Source: JAAEPI01 sp965212145 | Lineage (GTDB): Bacteria > Bacteroidota > Bacteroidia > Cytophagales > Cyclobacteriaceae | NCBI GenBank assembly: GCA_965212145.1 | Contig: CBDBUY010000009.1 | Location: forward strand, 744,001 to 808,000 | DNA length: 64,000 bases | Direction: 5' to 3' | In this document: positions 9,002 to 16,660 of the stretch, piece after piece | Layout of the letters: every line of letters begins with the position of its first letter | How positions within the stretch are numbered: position 1 is the first letter of the stretch | The notes under the pieces: model-generated | Told to the model about the DNA's origin: nothing | What the model saw: the letters and a program-made list of their open reading frames with translations, nothing else | Databases searched by the model: none | Made by a program: the position numbers and the translations under genes

Positions 9002-11237
9002 GCAAAAGCGTTTTTTCTCCCGCTTTGTCAAAATTGACTTTGGCTTTTTTATTGGAGCCATTGGTATCGAGAGCGAGTACCGTACCAAATCCAAATTTAG
9101 GATGTTCGACCTTGTTCCCTTCTTTCAGCAATTCAGGATTACTGGGCTCGAAATCTGGCGATGGCGTGTGATTGGTTTGGGTAAACTTCCTAGCCCCTAC
9201 ATCCTTCTTGATGTTTTTAACGAAAGATTTAGCCGAGTAATTGGGTGATTCAATCACGTTCTCCTTCGGTCTGAATTTCCTGGTTACGTGCAGAAACTGA
9301 GGATCCACTTCGTCTAGGAATCGACTGGGATCGCAAGTTTTGAGCCGTCCAAACCTATACCTGTTCAGCGCATAGCTGAAGTATAGCTTCTTCTTCGCCC
9401 GAGTGATAGCCACGTAAAACAAGCGCCGTTCTTCTTCCAAATCTGCTCTGGAACTTAGCATCATTTGTGATGGAAAAAGGTCTTCTTCAAGTCCTACTAT
9501 AAAGACGTAATTGAATTCCAGACCCTTGGCCATGTGGATGGTCATGAGGGTTACGGCTTCATCGCTTTTCTCGTTTCTGTCTTCATCGGTCAGAAGCGCC
9601 ACATCTTGGAGGAAGGCGTTAATGCCTTTGTCCTCGCGATCGGGATTGTCGGTGAATTCTTTGATGGCATTGAGCAATTCCTGGACGTTCTCGTAGCGAC
9701 TCATTCCCTCGATGGACTTGTCGGCATGAAGTTCTTTTAGAATCCCTGAATTCTTTGCCACCTGGGTAGCAAACTCGAATGCGTCTTTTTTCTCGGCAGC
9801 CAACCTGAAGCTCTTGATCAATGTCGCAAAACCTTCGACCTGAGTACCGCCTTTGCCTCCAATCATAGAGCCACCTTTGGTCATGACTTCCCAGAGGGAA
9901 AGATCGTTTTCTGCTGCCGAAACAACGAGTTTCTCGATAGTTCCTGGTCCGATTCCACGTTTTGGGTAATTAATGATCCGACGCATAGCCTGTTCGTCGT
10001 TTGGGTTCACCACATATCGCATATAAGCGATCACGTCCTTGATCTCTTTTCTCTGATAGAATGAAAGACCCCCGACTACCCGGTACTTGATGTTCATCCG
10101 TCGGAGGGCTTCCTCCATGGATCGAGACTGGCTGTTTGTGCGATACAGGATAGCGAATTCCTTTTCGCTGGCGTGATCCTGCATTTTCGCCTCGAAGATC
10201 GCAGAAGCAACCAACCTGCCTTCCTCATTATCGGAGGTCGCTTTGATGAGTTCAATAAGGTCTCCATCCCCATTGTCGGTCCAAACATTCTTCTTAAGCT
10301 GAGCTCGGTTCTTATTGATCACCGAATTGGCGGCATTTACGATGGTCTTGGTCGATCGGTAATTCTGCTCAAGTTTGATGACTTTCAAATCAGGGTAATC
10401 ACGCTCGAAGTTTAGAATGTTCTGAATATCGGCCCCACGAAAAGCATAGATACTCTGCGCATCGTCACCTACCACGCAAACATTTTGATTTACAGCCGCA
10501 AGCTTCTTGGCAATGAGATACTGCGAAATGTTCGTATCCTGAAACTCATCAATAAGCAGGTACTTAAATCGATGCTGATATTTGTTGAGTACATCCAAGT
10601 GCTCTTGAAAGAGGACATTGGTGTTGAACAATAGATCGTCGAAATCCATCGCATCGGCCTTGAAGCAACGCTTCGCATAGGTTTCGAAAATCATCCCCAT
10701 TTCCGGACGCTGATTGGCCAGATCGTCCTCCATGTAGATTGGATTCTTCTGGTATTCCTGCCAGGAAACCAACCTGTTTTTTGCTGCCGAAATGCGATTG
10801 TAGACGACATTGGGCTTGTACAGCTTATCATCCAGGTTGTATTCCTTAACGATTTGCTTGATCAACTGCTTGGAGTCGTCAGTATCGTAAATCGTAAAGT
10901 TGCTAGGGTAGCCGATTCGTGAAGCTTCCGCTCTGAGTATTCTTGCAAAAACCGAGTGAAATGTGCCCATCCACAGGTTTCTTGCCTCAGCGCCCACAAT
11001 GTTTTCAATCCGCTCTCGCATCTCCTTAGCGGCCTTGTTGGTAAAGGTCAGAGACATGATGTTGAACGGATCCACTCCGTGATGATTGATCAAATGAGCG
11101 ATCCGATAGGTAAGGACACGAGTTTTCCCTGAGCCAGCACCGGCGATCAGCATACATGGCCCTTCCGTATTCACAACACCTTCTCGCTGAGGAGGATTTA
11201 GTTCGTCAAGGTAGGAGGGGCTTAGTTGATCGGACAT
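8970..11237 (-). CDS. ATP-dependent DNA helicase, UvrD/PcrA family
   Basis: 755 residues, normal for UvrD/PcrA. Superfamily 1A motifs in order: Q motif LNPPQREGV, Walker A AGAGSGKT (near 32-39), motif Ia TFTNKAA, Walker B DEFQDT, motif III GDDAQSIYAFRGA, motif IV QNYRST, motif V TIHMAKGLEF and motif VI FYVAITRAKK. The C-terminal ~60 residues carry the KVEHPKFGFGTVLAL segment of the PcrA-type Tudor-like tail that contacts RNA polymerase. It unwinds DNA 3'-5' in nucleotide-excision and mismatch repair and in clearing stalled complexes. Its 3' end overlaps the upstream-strand gene by 32 bp. Confidence 0.95.
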   Translation of the reverse strand: MSDQLSPSYLDELNPPQREGVVNTEGPCMLIAGAGSGKTRVLTYRIAHLINHHGVDPFNIMSLTFTNKAAKEMRERIENIVGAEARNLWMGTFHSVFARILRAEASRIGYPSNFTIYDTDDSKQLIKQIVKEYNLDDKLYKPNVVYNRISAAKNRLVSWQEYQKNPIYMEDDLANQRPEMGMIFETYAKRCFKADAMDFDDLLFNTNVLFQEHLDVLNKYQHRFKYLLIDEFQDTNISQYLIAKKLAAVNQNVCVVGDDAQSIYAFRGADIQNILNFERDYPDLKVIKLEQNYRSTKTIVNAANSVINKNRAQLKKNVWTDNGDGDLIELIKATSDNEEGRLVASAIFEAKMQDHASEKEFAILYRTNSQSRSMEEALRRMNIKYRVVGGLSFYQRKEIKDVIAYMRYVVNPNDEQAMRRIINYPKRGIGPGTIEKLVVSAAENDLSLWEVMTKGGSMIGGKGGTQVEGFATLIKSFRLAAEKKDAFEFATQVAKNSGILKELHADKSIEGMSRYENVQELLNAIKEFTDNPDREDKGINAFLQDVALLTDEDRNEKSDEAVTLMTIHMAKGLEFNYVFIVGLEEDLFPSQMMLSSRADLEEERRLFYVAITRAKKKLYFSYALNRYRFGRLKTCDPSRFLDEVDPQFLHVTRKFRPKENVIESPNYSAKSFVKNIKKDVGARKFTQTNHTPSPDFEPSNPELLKEGNKVEHPKFGFGTVLALDTNGSNKKAKVNFDKAGEKTLLLSFAKLRILE

Positions 11238-11366
11238 TCGGCAAAACTACTTTGGATGCCGCGAAGTGACTTAGATTATTGGTCCAAAAAAGTTGCTTTA
11301 GGTCGTATTATTTCACCCGTAAATTTTCTTGAATGGAATCGCTCATCTAATTGTTAAATTCGCGGC

Positions 11367-12197
11367 ATGAGTGATGGGTCAAATAGGGAAATATACTTTC
11401 ATGTTGGATTAGGGAAGGTAGCATCATCGTACCTCCAACAGCGATTTTTCCCGAAGCTGAAAGGCATCCGCTATATCTCCACCCACAAGTACAAAAAAAG
11501 CGTCAGGATCATTCAGGATAGTCAAGAAACAAGATTTCTAGTGTCCCGAGAGTTTGATCGTCAGTTTGAGGATGAGGTCAAATGGTTTTCCTCACATTTC
11601 CCGAATGCCAGGGTCATCATCATTTTCAGGAGACACGACAGCTGGATTGCATCGCAGTATCGTCGGTTTGTCAAGAATGGTCTGACGATTGCATTCAACG
11701 AATTCTTCAACCTGGACCAATCAAAAAGCTCGTGGGAGCATAGGCACATAGAATTTTACTGGAAACTGGAAATGATCGAGGAATGCTTTGGTTCAACGCC
11801 GCTCGTTTTATTTCATGATGATTTGAAAAAGGATTCTCTCGGGTTTTTGCAGAAACTGAGTGCATTCATGGGAGCGACTTTCGATCCGGATTCTATCAAC
11901 CTCAATGCCGCTCATAGTTCGTATTCAGAAAAGCAACTTAGAGTTTTACAGGCGTTTTGTAAAAGGTTCAAAAAGGAGCGTCCAAAGGGCTATTCCAACA
12001 AATGGAAACATTGGATGCTTTACCGTCCGTGGTGGGCGTTATTTCACTTGATTATGTACGTCGCGAAGCTCTTCCCCAATGCATGGGTACCAAAAGCGGA
12101 GCTTTGTCCTGCAGATGAAATGAAAGCCATTCGTGAGGCGTATGAGGAAGACTGGCAGAAAGTCCAAGCCTATGCCAATGCGAACAATCCTATTTGA
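11367..12197 (+). CDS. Sulfotransferase-like protein
   Basis: 276 residues, cytoplasmic. The N-terminus EIYFHVGLGKVASSYLQQRF resembles the PAPS 5'-phosphosulfate-binding loop of sulfotransferases (normally GxxKxGTTxLq), with AS replacing GT. A second segment, IIFRRHDSWIASQYRRFVKNG (split here at about 88-108), resembles the 3'-phosphate-binding region (Arg...Ser). Expected reaction would be transfer of sulfate from PAPS to a carbohydrate or other acceptor; the acceptor is unknown and no PAPS-synthesis gene is nearby. The atypical loop leaves room for a non-catalytic role. Confidence 0.6.
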   Translation: MSDGSNREIYFHVGLGKVASSYLQQRFFPKLKGIRYISTHKYKKSVRIIQDSQETRFLVSREFDRQFEDEVKWFSSHFPNARVIIIFRRHDSWIASQYRRFVKNGLTIAFNEFFNLDQSKSSWEHRHIEFYWKLEMIEECFGSTPLVLFHDDLKKDSLGFLQKLSAFMGATFDPDSINLNAAHSSYSEKQLRVLQAFCKRFKKERPKGYSNKWKHWMLYRPWWALFHLIMYVAKLFPNAWVPKAELCPADEMKAIREAYEEDWQKVQAYANANNPI

Positions 12198-12689
12198 TTA
12201 GTCCTCAATTAGCACTCCACTGGCGACAAACGTGTATTCTTTTTTGGGTTCGGTGATGGATTCTATCTCTAACGCGGATCTACCCTCGTCCTGCGCAAAA
12301 TGTTTAAGCGTCTCAACGGACGTTACCTTCTTGGTTAAAATTCCATCGAATATCGCTGACTTACCCTCCTGTCCTTCTTTGGGCACAAAGAATCCATAAT
12401 CTTTGAAGGTAACTCTCATGGTAGAACTATCGCCGGTTTTCACGGTCATCCAGCAGCCTTTCATTTTACAGGTTTTATCAATTTCGCCCTTCAATTTGAC
12501 CTGAACGGAATCATTCTCGGCCATGAGTTGATCAACAAGCCTAATATCTGTGACATCTTCTGGTGAGATGTTTTCGCCATAGGAAACGGCCGTAATTGTT
12601 ACTTCAGACGAATCTGCTTCTTGCTTTTTCTCATTTTTCGGCGAGCAAGCAATTAGACAAACGAGGAGTGTTATAAAAATGTATTTCAT
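12198..12689 (-). CDS. DUF4920 lipoprotein
   Basis: 163 residues. Signal peptide with lipobox LIAC (cysteine about residue 15), a short charged linker, then the DUF4920 domain: a one-sheet beta domain containing KTCKMKGCWMTV with two conserved cysteines and the DYGFFVP segment. Family function is unknown; the spaced Cys/Met residues would suit metal or redox roles. Expected to be a periplasm-facing lipoprotein. It is transcribed divergently from the MFS gene with only 11 bp between start codons, so their promoters must overlap the opposite coding regions or leaders. Confidence 0.85.
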   Translation of the reverse strand: MKYIFITLLVCLIACSPKNEKKQEADSSEVTITAVSYGENISPEDVTDIRLVDQLMAENDSVQVKLKGEIDKTCKMKGCWMTVKTGDSSTMRVTFKDYGFFVPKEGQEGKSAIFDGILTKKVTSVETLKHFAQDEGRSALEIESITEPKKEYTFVASGVLIED

Positions 12690-12700
12690 GATCTTCGGGT

Positions 12701-13855
12701 TTGGAATTCAAAACTACAACTATAGATTCTTCAAATAAAGTACTTATCAAAATTGTCCTGGGACAATTCCTGTGTACCACCCTTTGGTTCGCTCCGAATG
12801 CTGTGTCCGAGGAAATCATCGCTCACACATCTTCCGGCAGTGCAGTTGGGTCGCTGACCTCAGCAGTGCAATTTGGATTTATTTTGGGGACCCTATTTTT
12901 CGGCATTTTAAACATCGCTGATAGATATTCTTCCTCCAAAGTTTTCTTGATTTCGGCTATACTCGGATCGGTGATGAATGCGACGCTGGTTTTGACGACA
13001 GATATTAGTTTGGTTTTAGGCATGAGATTTTTCGTTGGTTTTTTTCTAGCGGGTATCTATCCGGTTGGGATGAAAATCGCGGCGGATTACCACAAAGATG
13101 GACTAGGGCTAGCTTTGGGGTATTTGGTGGGAGCATTGGTACTCGGAACCGCATTTCCACATCTTTTGAAGGAAGTATTTGATCAGTTGCCCTGGCAATT
13201 GGTTATTTATTCGTCGAGTGGTTTGGCTCTGCTTGGGGGACTCATAGTAGGGTTTGGTGTGGGGGATGGTCCTTACCAAAAAAGACTTCAGTCATTTGAC
13301 AGGAAGGCCATTAGTAAAGTATTCAAAGTTCCGGCTTTCCGATCGGCTGCTCTCGGATACTTTGGGCACATGTGGGAGCTCTATGCTTTTTGGGTATTCG
13401 TTCCCTTGTTGATATCCCTGCATCCTACTGTGATAAATGTGGGACTATGGAGTTTTACAATAATCGCTTTGGGTACTTTGGGCTGTATTCTGGGAGGTCA
13501 TGCATCACGCCGATTCGGATCCAAACGTGTAGCCTCAATTGCGCTGAGTGTTAGTATGCTTTGTTGTCTTCTTTCACCGTTTTCATTATTTCTTCCTGAG
13601 CTGCTTTTTCTCATTTTCCTGTCAGTTTGGGGAATAGCTGTCGTGGCAGATTCTCCTCAATTCTCGTCGATTGTGGCTAACTCTATTACGGGTGAGTATA
13701 AGGGAACAGGGTTGACGATAGTCAACTGCATAGGATTTGCAATCACCATTATCAGTATACAACTGGTTGAAATGCTAGGTATTCACGACTGGACCTTGAC
13801 GCTTTTAGCGATAGGACCCTTCATCGGACTGTTCTATTTCAGAAAGCTTGTCTAA
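12701..13855 (+). CDS. MFS transporter
   Basis: 384 residues with about 12 hydrophobic segments, the MFS fold. The conserved loop 2-3 appears as NIADRYSSSKVFL. Substrate cannot be told; the sequence suggests the CynX/NimT-like or general drug/anion groups. Start choice: a TGA at 12689-12691 closes the frame upstream and the first ATG is about 90 residues in, so initiation must be at TTG 12701 (or another weak codon) to keep the first membrane helix. The 3' end overlaps the convergent small gene by 4 bp. Confidence 0.8.
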   Translation: MEFKTTTIDSSNKVLIKIVLGQFLCTTLWFAPNAVSEEIIAHTSSGSAVGSLTSAVQFGFILGTLFFGILNIADRYSSSKVFLISAILGSVMNATLVLTTDISLVLGMRFFVGFFLAGIYPVGMKIAADYHKDGLGLALGYLVGALVLGTAFPHLLKEVFDQLPWQLVIYSSSGLALLGGLIVGFGVGDGPYQKRLQSFDRKAISKVFKVPAFRSAALGYFGHMWELYAFWVFVPLLISLHPTVINVGLWSFTIIALGTLGCILGGHASRRFGSKRVASIALSVSMLCCLLSPFSLFLPELLFLIFLSVWGIAVVADSPQFSSIVANSITGEYKGTGLTIVNCIGFAITIISIQLVEMLGIHDWTLTLLAIGPFIGLFYFRKLV

Positions 13856-14172
13856 AACTGTCCTTCGTCAAAACACGAAAAACAAACATTGGAGAAGTGA
13901 TTGTATTTTTCGAAGGACGGGCCAGGTTTACCGAAGATCGTAATGATTCGATCGAGGCGTACTTCTTCGCCATTCTTGAGTACGGCAAAATCTCCAGATT
14001 TAGTTGAAGTGATTTCTTCTAATTGGCCCTTAATGTCCTCTATCTCATCTTTGTATGAAAAAAAATTAATGGTACCGGATTCGCCAATTTGATCCTGAAT
14101 AATATCGTAAAAATCAGGGTCTATTGGCTCAAAGGGGACGTTATCTAATTTTGCAACTAAACGAGTATCCAT
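13852..14172 (-). CDS. Small protein, possibly Rof-like (Rho-binding antiterminator fold)
   Basis: 106 residues, soluble. The pattern FEPIDPDFYDIIQDQ at the N-terminus, a middle GQLEEITSTKSGDFAVL and then EEVRLDRIITIFGKPGP resembles the layout of Rof/YaeO and its Bacteroidota relatives (xPIDCxxYDxLE ... IRLDxI). Rof inhibits the Rho termination factor. The resemblance is by eye and short; two C-terminal cysteines (CFSC) are not part of the Rof pattern. The start overlaps a possible 28-codon micro-ORF by 16 bp. Convergent with the MFS gene (4-bp overlap). Confidence 0.5.
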   Translation of the reverse strand: MDTRLVAKLDNVPFEPIDPDFYDIIQDQIGESGTINFFSYKDEIEDIKGQLEEITSTKSGDFAVLKNGEEVRLDRIITIFGKPGPSFEKYNHFSNVCFSCFDEGQF

Positions 14173-14243
14173 ACTGCCAGAACCACAACGGCCACAATGA
14201 CCTGAATGATTCTGAAATTTAAATTGTGAAATAAAGTGTCCAT
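14157..14243 (-). CDS. Possible 28-residue single-helix membrane micropeptide
   Basis: ATG at 14241-14243 (minus strand) opens a 28-codon frame ending in TAG at 14157-14159. The product starts MDTLFHNLNFR and continues as an uninterrupted hydrophobic helix (IIQVIVAVVVLAVWILV), a typical small membrane-protein layout. It overlaps the start of the next gene by 16 bp, an arrangement suited to translational coupling. There is no family evidence and no clear Shine-Dalgarno, though Bacteroidota often lack one. It may be a chance frame. Confidence 0.3.
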   Translation of the reverse strand: MDTLFHNLNFRIIQVIVAVVVLAVWILV

Positions 14244-14360
14244 AGTATGCTGGTTTGAGTGAAGTGTAAATTTATGAAATGACCAGCAGGGATCAAATAA
14301 CTTCTTGGTCACTATTTCAGGAACTTATTGTACTATCGAAAGAAAAACGCACCTCTGAGC

Positions 14361-14390
14361 ATAAAAAAACCCTGGCAAATGCCAGGGTTC
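14361..14390 (-). terminator. Rho-independent terminator of the barrel-protein gene
   Basis: Perfect 9-bp stem AACCCTGGC/GCCAGGGTT (14368-14376 with 14381-14389), 4-nt loop, followed on the minus strand by a T7 run (14363-14369, partly within the stem). It lies 21-50 bp past the stop of the 14411-14950 gene. Confidence 0.85.
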
Positions 14391-14410
14391 GATTTCGTTA
14401 GTTGGTAATT

Positions 14411-14950
14411 CTAGTTGCCTAGCTTGAATAAGCTATAACCCACAGAAAGTTGGAACATGTTGTTCTTAACCTCTCCTGTTCCTTTGTCAACGTCCTTAAG
14501 ACCTATGATATAACGGCCAGTTACATTCAGGCCCATCGGAAGGTCAATTCCTGCTCCAAAAGCCGCACTAAGGTCTGAGTTTTCTAACGCGCTCTTAAGA
14601 TCCTGTCCGTCTTCATCCTCTGCATTAAGAATAATTCCAAACTGAGGACCAGCTTGAAGATTAAAACCTCCAGCTACATAGAATTTCAACATTACTGGGA
14701 CATCCAAATAGGAGAGGTCTACTTTATCAGATCCTCTCTTAGAGAAGAGCGCCTCTGGTTGGATTCCAAATTTGGTGATTTTAATTAGGGTATATGCACC
14801 TCCGTGGTAGGCAGTGACATTGTCACCAACGTTGTTCCCGCTCAGACTTGATAAATTGATGCCTCCTTTGGCTCCAATTTCAACTTTTGCCTGGCTGAAT
14901 GATGCTGTGGAAATAAAAATAATCGCAATTGCAAATAGTGTCCTTTTCAT
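14411..14950 (-). CDS. Outer-membrane beta-barrel protein, PorT family type
   Basis: 179 residues. Signal peptide with cleavage expected after about residue 20 (ASFSQA). The mature protein starts KVEIGAKGGINLSSLSG and alternates polar and apolar residues, ending with a terminal aromatic/hydrophobic strand (MFQLSVGYSLFKL), as in small 8-strand barrels of the PorT/OmpW-like Bacteroidota group. A role in the outer membrane is likely; no specific function can be given. A strong terminator follows directly. Monocistronic by spacing on both sides. Confidence 0.8.
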   Translation of the reverse strand: MKRTLFAIAIIFISTASFSQAKVEIGAKGGINLSSLSGNNVGDNVTAYHGGAYTLIKITKFGIQPEALFSKRGSDKVDLSYLDVPVMLKFYVAGGFNLQAGPQFGIILNAEDEDGQDLKSALENSDLSAAFGAGIDLPMGLNVTGRYIIGLKDVDKGTGEVKNNMFQLSVGYSLFKLGN

Positions 14951-15014
14951 ATTATTTAATTGTTTGAGGTAAGTAAGTGCAAATGTGGTGTTCCCCCATG
15001 AAATATGGAATTAA

Positions 15015-16145
15015 TCAGGACAATCTTCTTTTGAAATCGTCATATGAGAACTCACGAACGAGTTCAAATTTGTCGTTTCGCCAAATTCCAATCGATGGAT
15101 GGTTGACTCCATTGAACATCGTAGTTTTTACCATGGTATAATGCATCATGTCTTTCAGTACGATTCGATCGCCAATGTTCAAGGCTTTTTGAAAAGAGTA
15201 TTCTTCCTGAAAATCACCAGCCAGACAACTAACTCCTCCCAGGCGGTATTTATATGCAAATTCTGATGCATCGGTACTTGCCCAGACAACTTCGGGTCGG
15301 TATGGCATTTCCAGGGTATCTGGCATGTGGCATGTGAACGAGGCATTGAGGATGGCTGTTTTGATCCCTCCATTCTCGACAATGTCCAGAACAGTGGTGA
15401 CGAGATCGCCGGTTTGCCAGGCAAAGGCACTCCCCGGCTCCAGAATCACCTGAACTCCGTGTTTGTTTCTGAATCTCTGGATTAAGGCAATCAGATGACC
15501 AATGTCATATCCTTCACGTGCCATCAAGTGACCGCCACCAAAATTCATCCATTTAATTTTATCCAGGTACTTGCCGAATTTTGCTTCTAAATTTTCCAGC
15601 ACCTTCTCGAGAGCTCGTGAATCGGACTCGCATAGCACATGGAAATGCAGCCCCTCAACGCCCTCAGGAAGTTCTTCAGGCATTTCGTCAATTGTGATGC
15701 CGAGTCGAGATGCAGAACTTGCTGGATTGTATAAATCTGTGCTCACATCGGACCACTCAGGGTTGACGCGCAATCCCAGGCTTGCTTCCCCTTTAGCCAC
15801 TGGATAAAACTGTTCGTATTGATTAAGGGAATTGAAAGTCAGATGACTTGATAGGGATAGAATTTCTTCAAATTCCTGTGGATCATATGCCACTGCATAT
15901 GTGTGGGATTTGGTTCTCATTTCTTCGTTGCAGAGCTTCGCCTCGTTCAAAGAACTGGTGGTTGCTCCGTGGATGTATTCTTTAACAATAGGGAAGGCAC
16001 TCCACATGGCAAAACCTTTAAAAGCCAGGATGATTTCTGCTCCAGATTCCTGAGATACCTGCTTGATTAGCGTCAGGTTTCGACGAAGCTTCGACTCATC
16101 CAGAACGAAACATGGAGACGGAACCTGATCGTAATCAATCGCCAT
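15015..16145 (-). CDS. nspC: Carboxynorspermidine/carboxyspermidine decarboxylase
   Basis: 376 residues from ATG at 16143-16145; a longer frame to 16235 exists, but its extra 30 residues are not family-like and would run 101 bp into the DinB gene. PLP alanine-racemase-fold decarboxylase: FVLDESKLRRNL at the start, the PLP-lysine segment ILAFKGFAMWS, TTSSLNEAKL, the GLRVNPEWS region, NFGGGHLM for phosphate binding, and a Cys-containing SFTCHMPD. It decarboxylates carboxynorspermidine or carboxyspermidine to the triamine. With the dehydrogenase at 16661 it completes the alternative polyamine route. Overlaps the DinB gene by 11 bp. Confidence 0.93.
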   Translation of the reverse strand: MAIDYDQVPSPCFVLDESKLRRNLTLIKQVSQESGAEIILAFKGFAMWSAFPIVKEYIHGATTSSLNEAKLCNEEMRTKSHTYAVAYDPQEFEEILSLSSHLTFNSLNQYEQFYPVAKGEASLGLRVNPEWSDVSTDLYNPASSASRLGITIDEMPEELPEGVEGLHFHVLCESDSRALEKVLENLEAKFGKYLDKIKWMNFGGGHLMAREGYDIGHLIALIQRFRNKHGVQVILEPGSAFAWQTGDLVTTVLDIVENGGIKTAILNASFTCHMPDTLEMPYRPEVVWASTDASEFAYKYRLGGVSCLAGDFQEEYSFQKALNIGDRIVLKDMMHYTMVKTTMFNGVNHPSIGIWRNDKFELVREFSYDDFKRRLS

Positions 16146-16641
16146 TGAGATATCGCTCTTTGATAATATCGGCGTGGTGTTTGGTATGGCCCGAAATGAT
16201 GTAACCGATGGATTCCACCGTGAATTCTCCGCCACTTGCCTTTCCTGACCGTCGCATTTCCTGCATATTCAGGTTTGCGAATAAATCTATACTGGAGGCT
16301 CTGAGAATGTGAAACTCATTCAGGATGGCGCCCAGTTTTCTTTCGTTTGCCCGGCTTTGAGGTACATAAGCGTCCTGATCGAACCCTGAAAGCTCAGTGC
16401 TGTCGTTTCTGGCAAATCGCAGGGCACGGTAGCAAAACACCCGTTCAGCATCATTCAGGTGCTGGAGAACCTCCTTGATCGTCCACTTTCCCTCGGCATA
16501 GGCTGACTCTGCCTGTTCGTCTGAGATCGACTGTGCTAGTTCGCTTAGGTGATCTCCTGTCTGTATAAGATTTTCCACGACAGAACCATCACTGAGCTTG
16601 TTGATGTATCCTTGATAAAATTCCGGTACTTGTATGTTCAT
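16135..16641 (-). CDS. DinB-family putative metal-dependent protein
   Basis: 168 residues. DinB four-helix-bundle pattern with the metal-ligand positions: VLQHLNDAERVF (first His) and GHTKHHADIIKERY (HxxxH) near the C-terminus. DinB/YfiT proteins include thiol-dependent transferases and hydrolases; the activity here is unknown. It lies between the two polyamine genes, 19 bp after the dehydrogenase and overlapping the decarboxylase by 11 bp, so it is co-transcribed with them. That placement makes a role linked to the polyamine pathway or its side products worth testing. Confidence 0.85.
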   Translation of the reverse strand: MNIQVPEFYQGYINKLSDGSVVENLIQTGDHLSELAQSISDEQAESAYAEGKWTIKEVLQHLNDAERVFCYRALRFARNDSTELSGFDQDAYVPQSRANERKLGAILNEFHILRASSIDLFANLNMQEMRRSGKASGGEFTVESIGYIISGHTKHHADIIKERYLNGD

Positions 16642-16660
16642 ATAATTAATTCAATGATTC

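Noticed and set aside
16146..16235. Longer N-terminus for the decarboxylase (start at 16235)
   Set aside because: The extra 30 residues match no family sequence and would lie 101 bp inside the DinB gene; ATG 16145 begins right before the conserved N-terminus.
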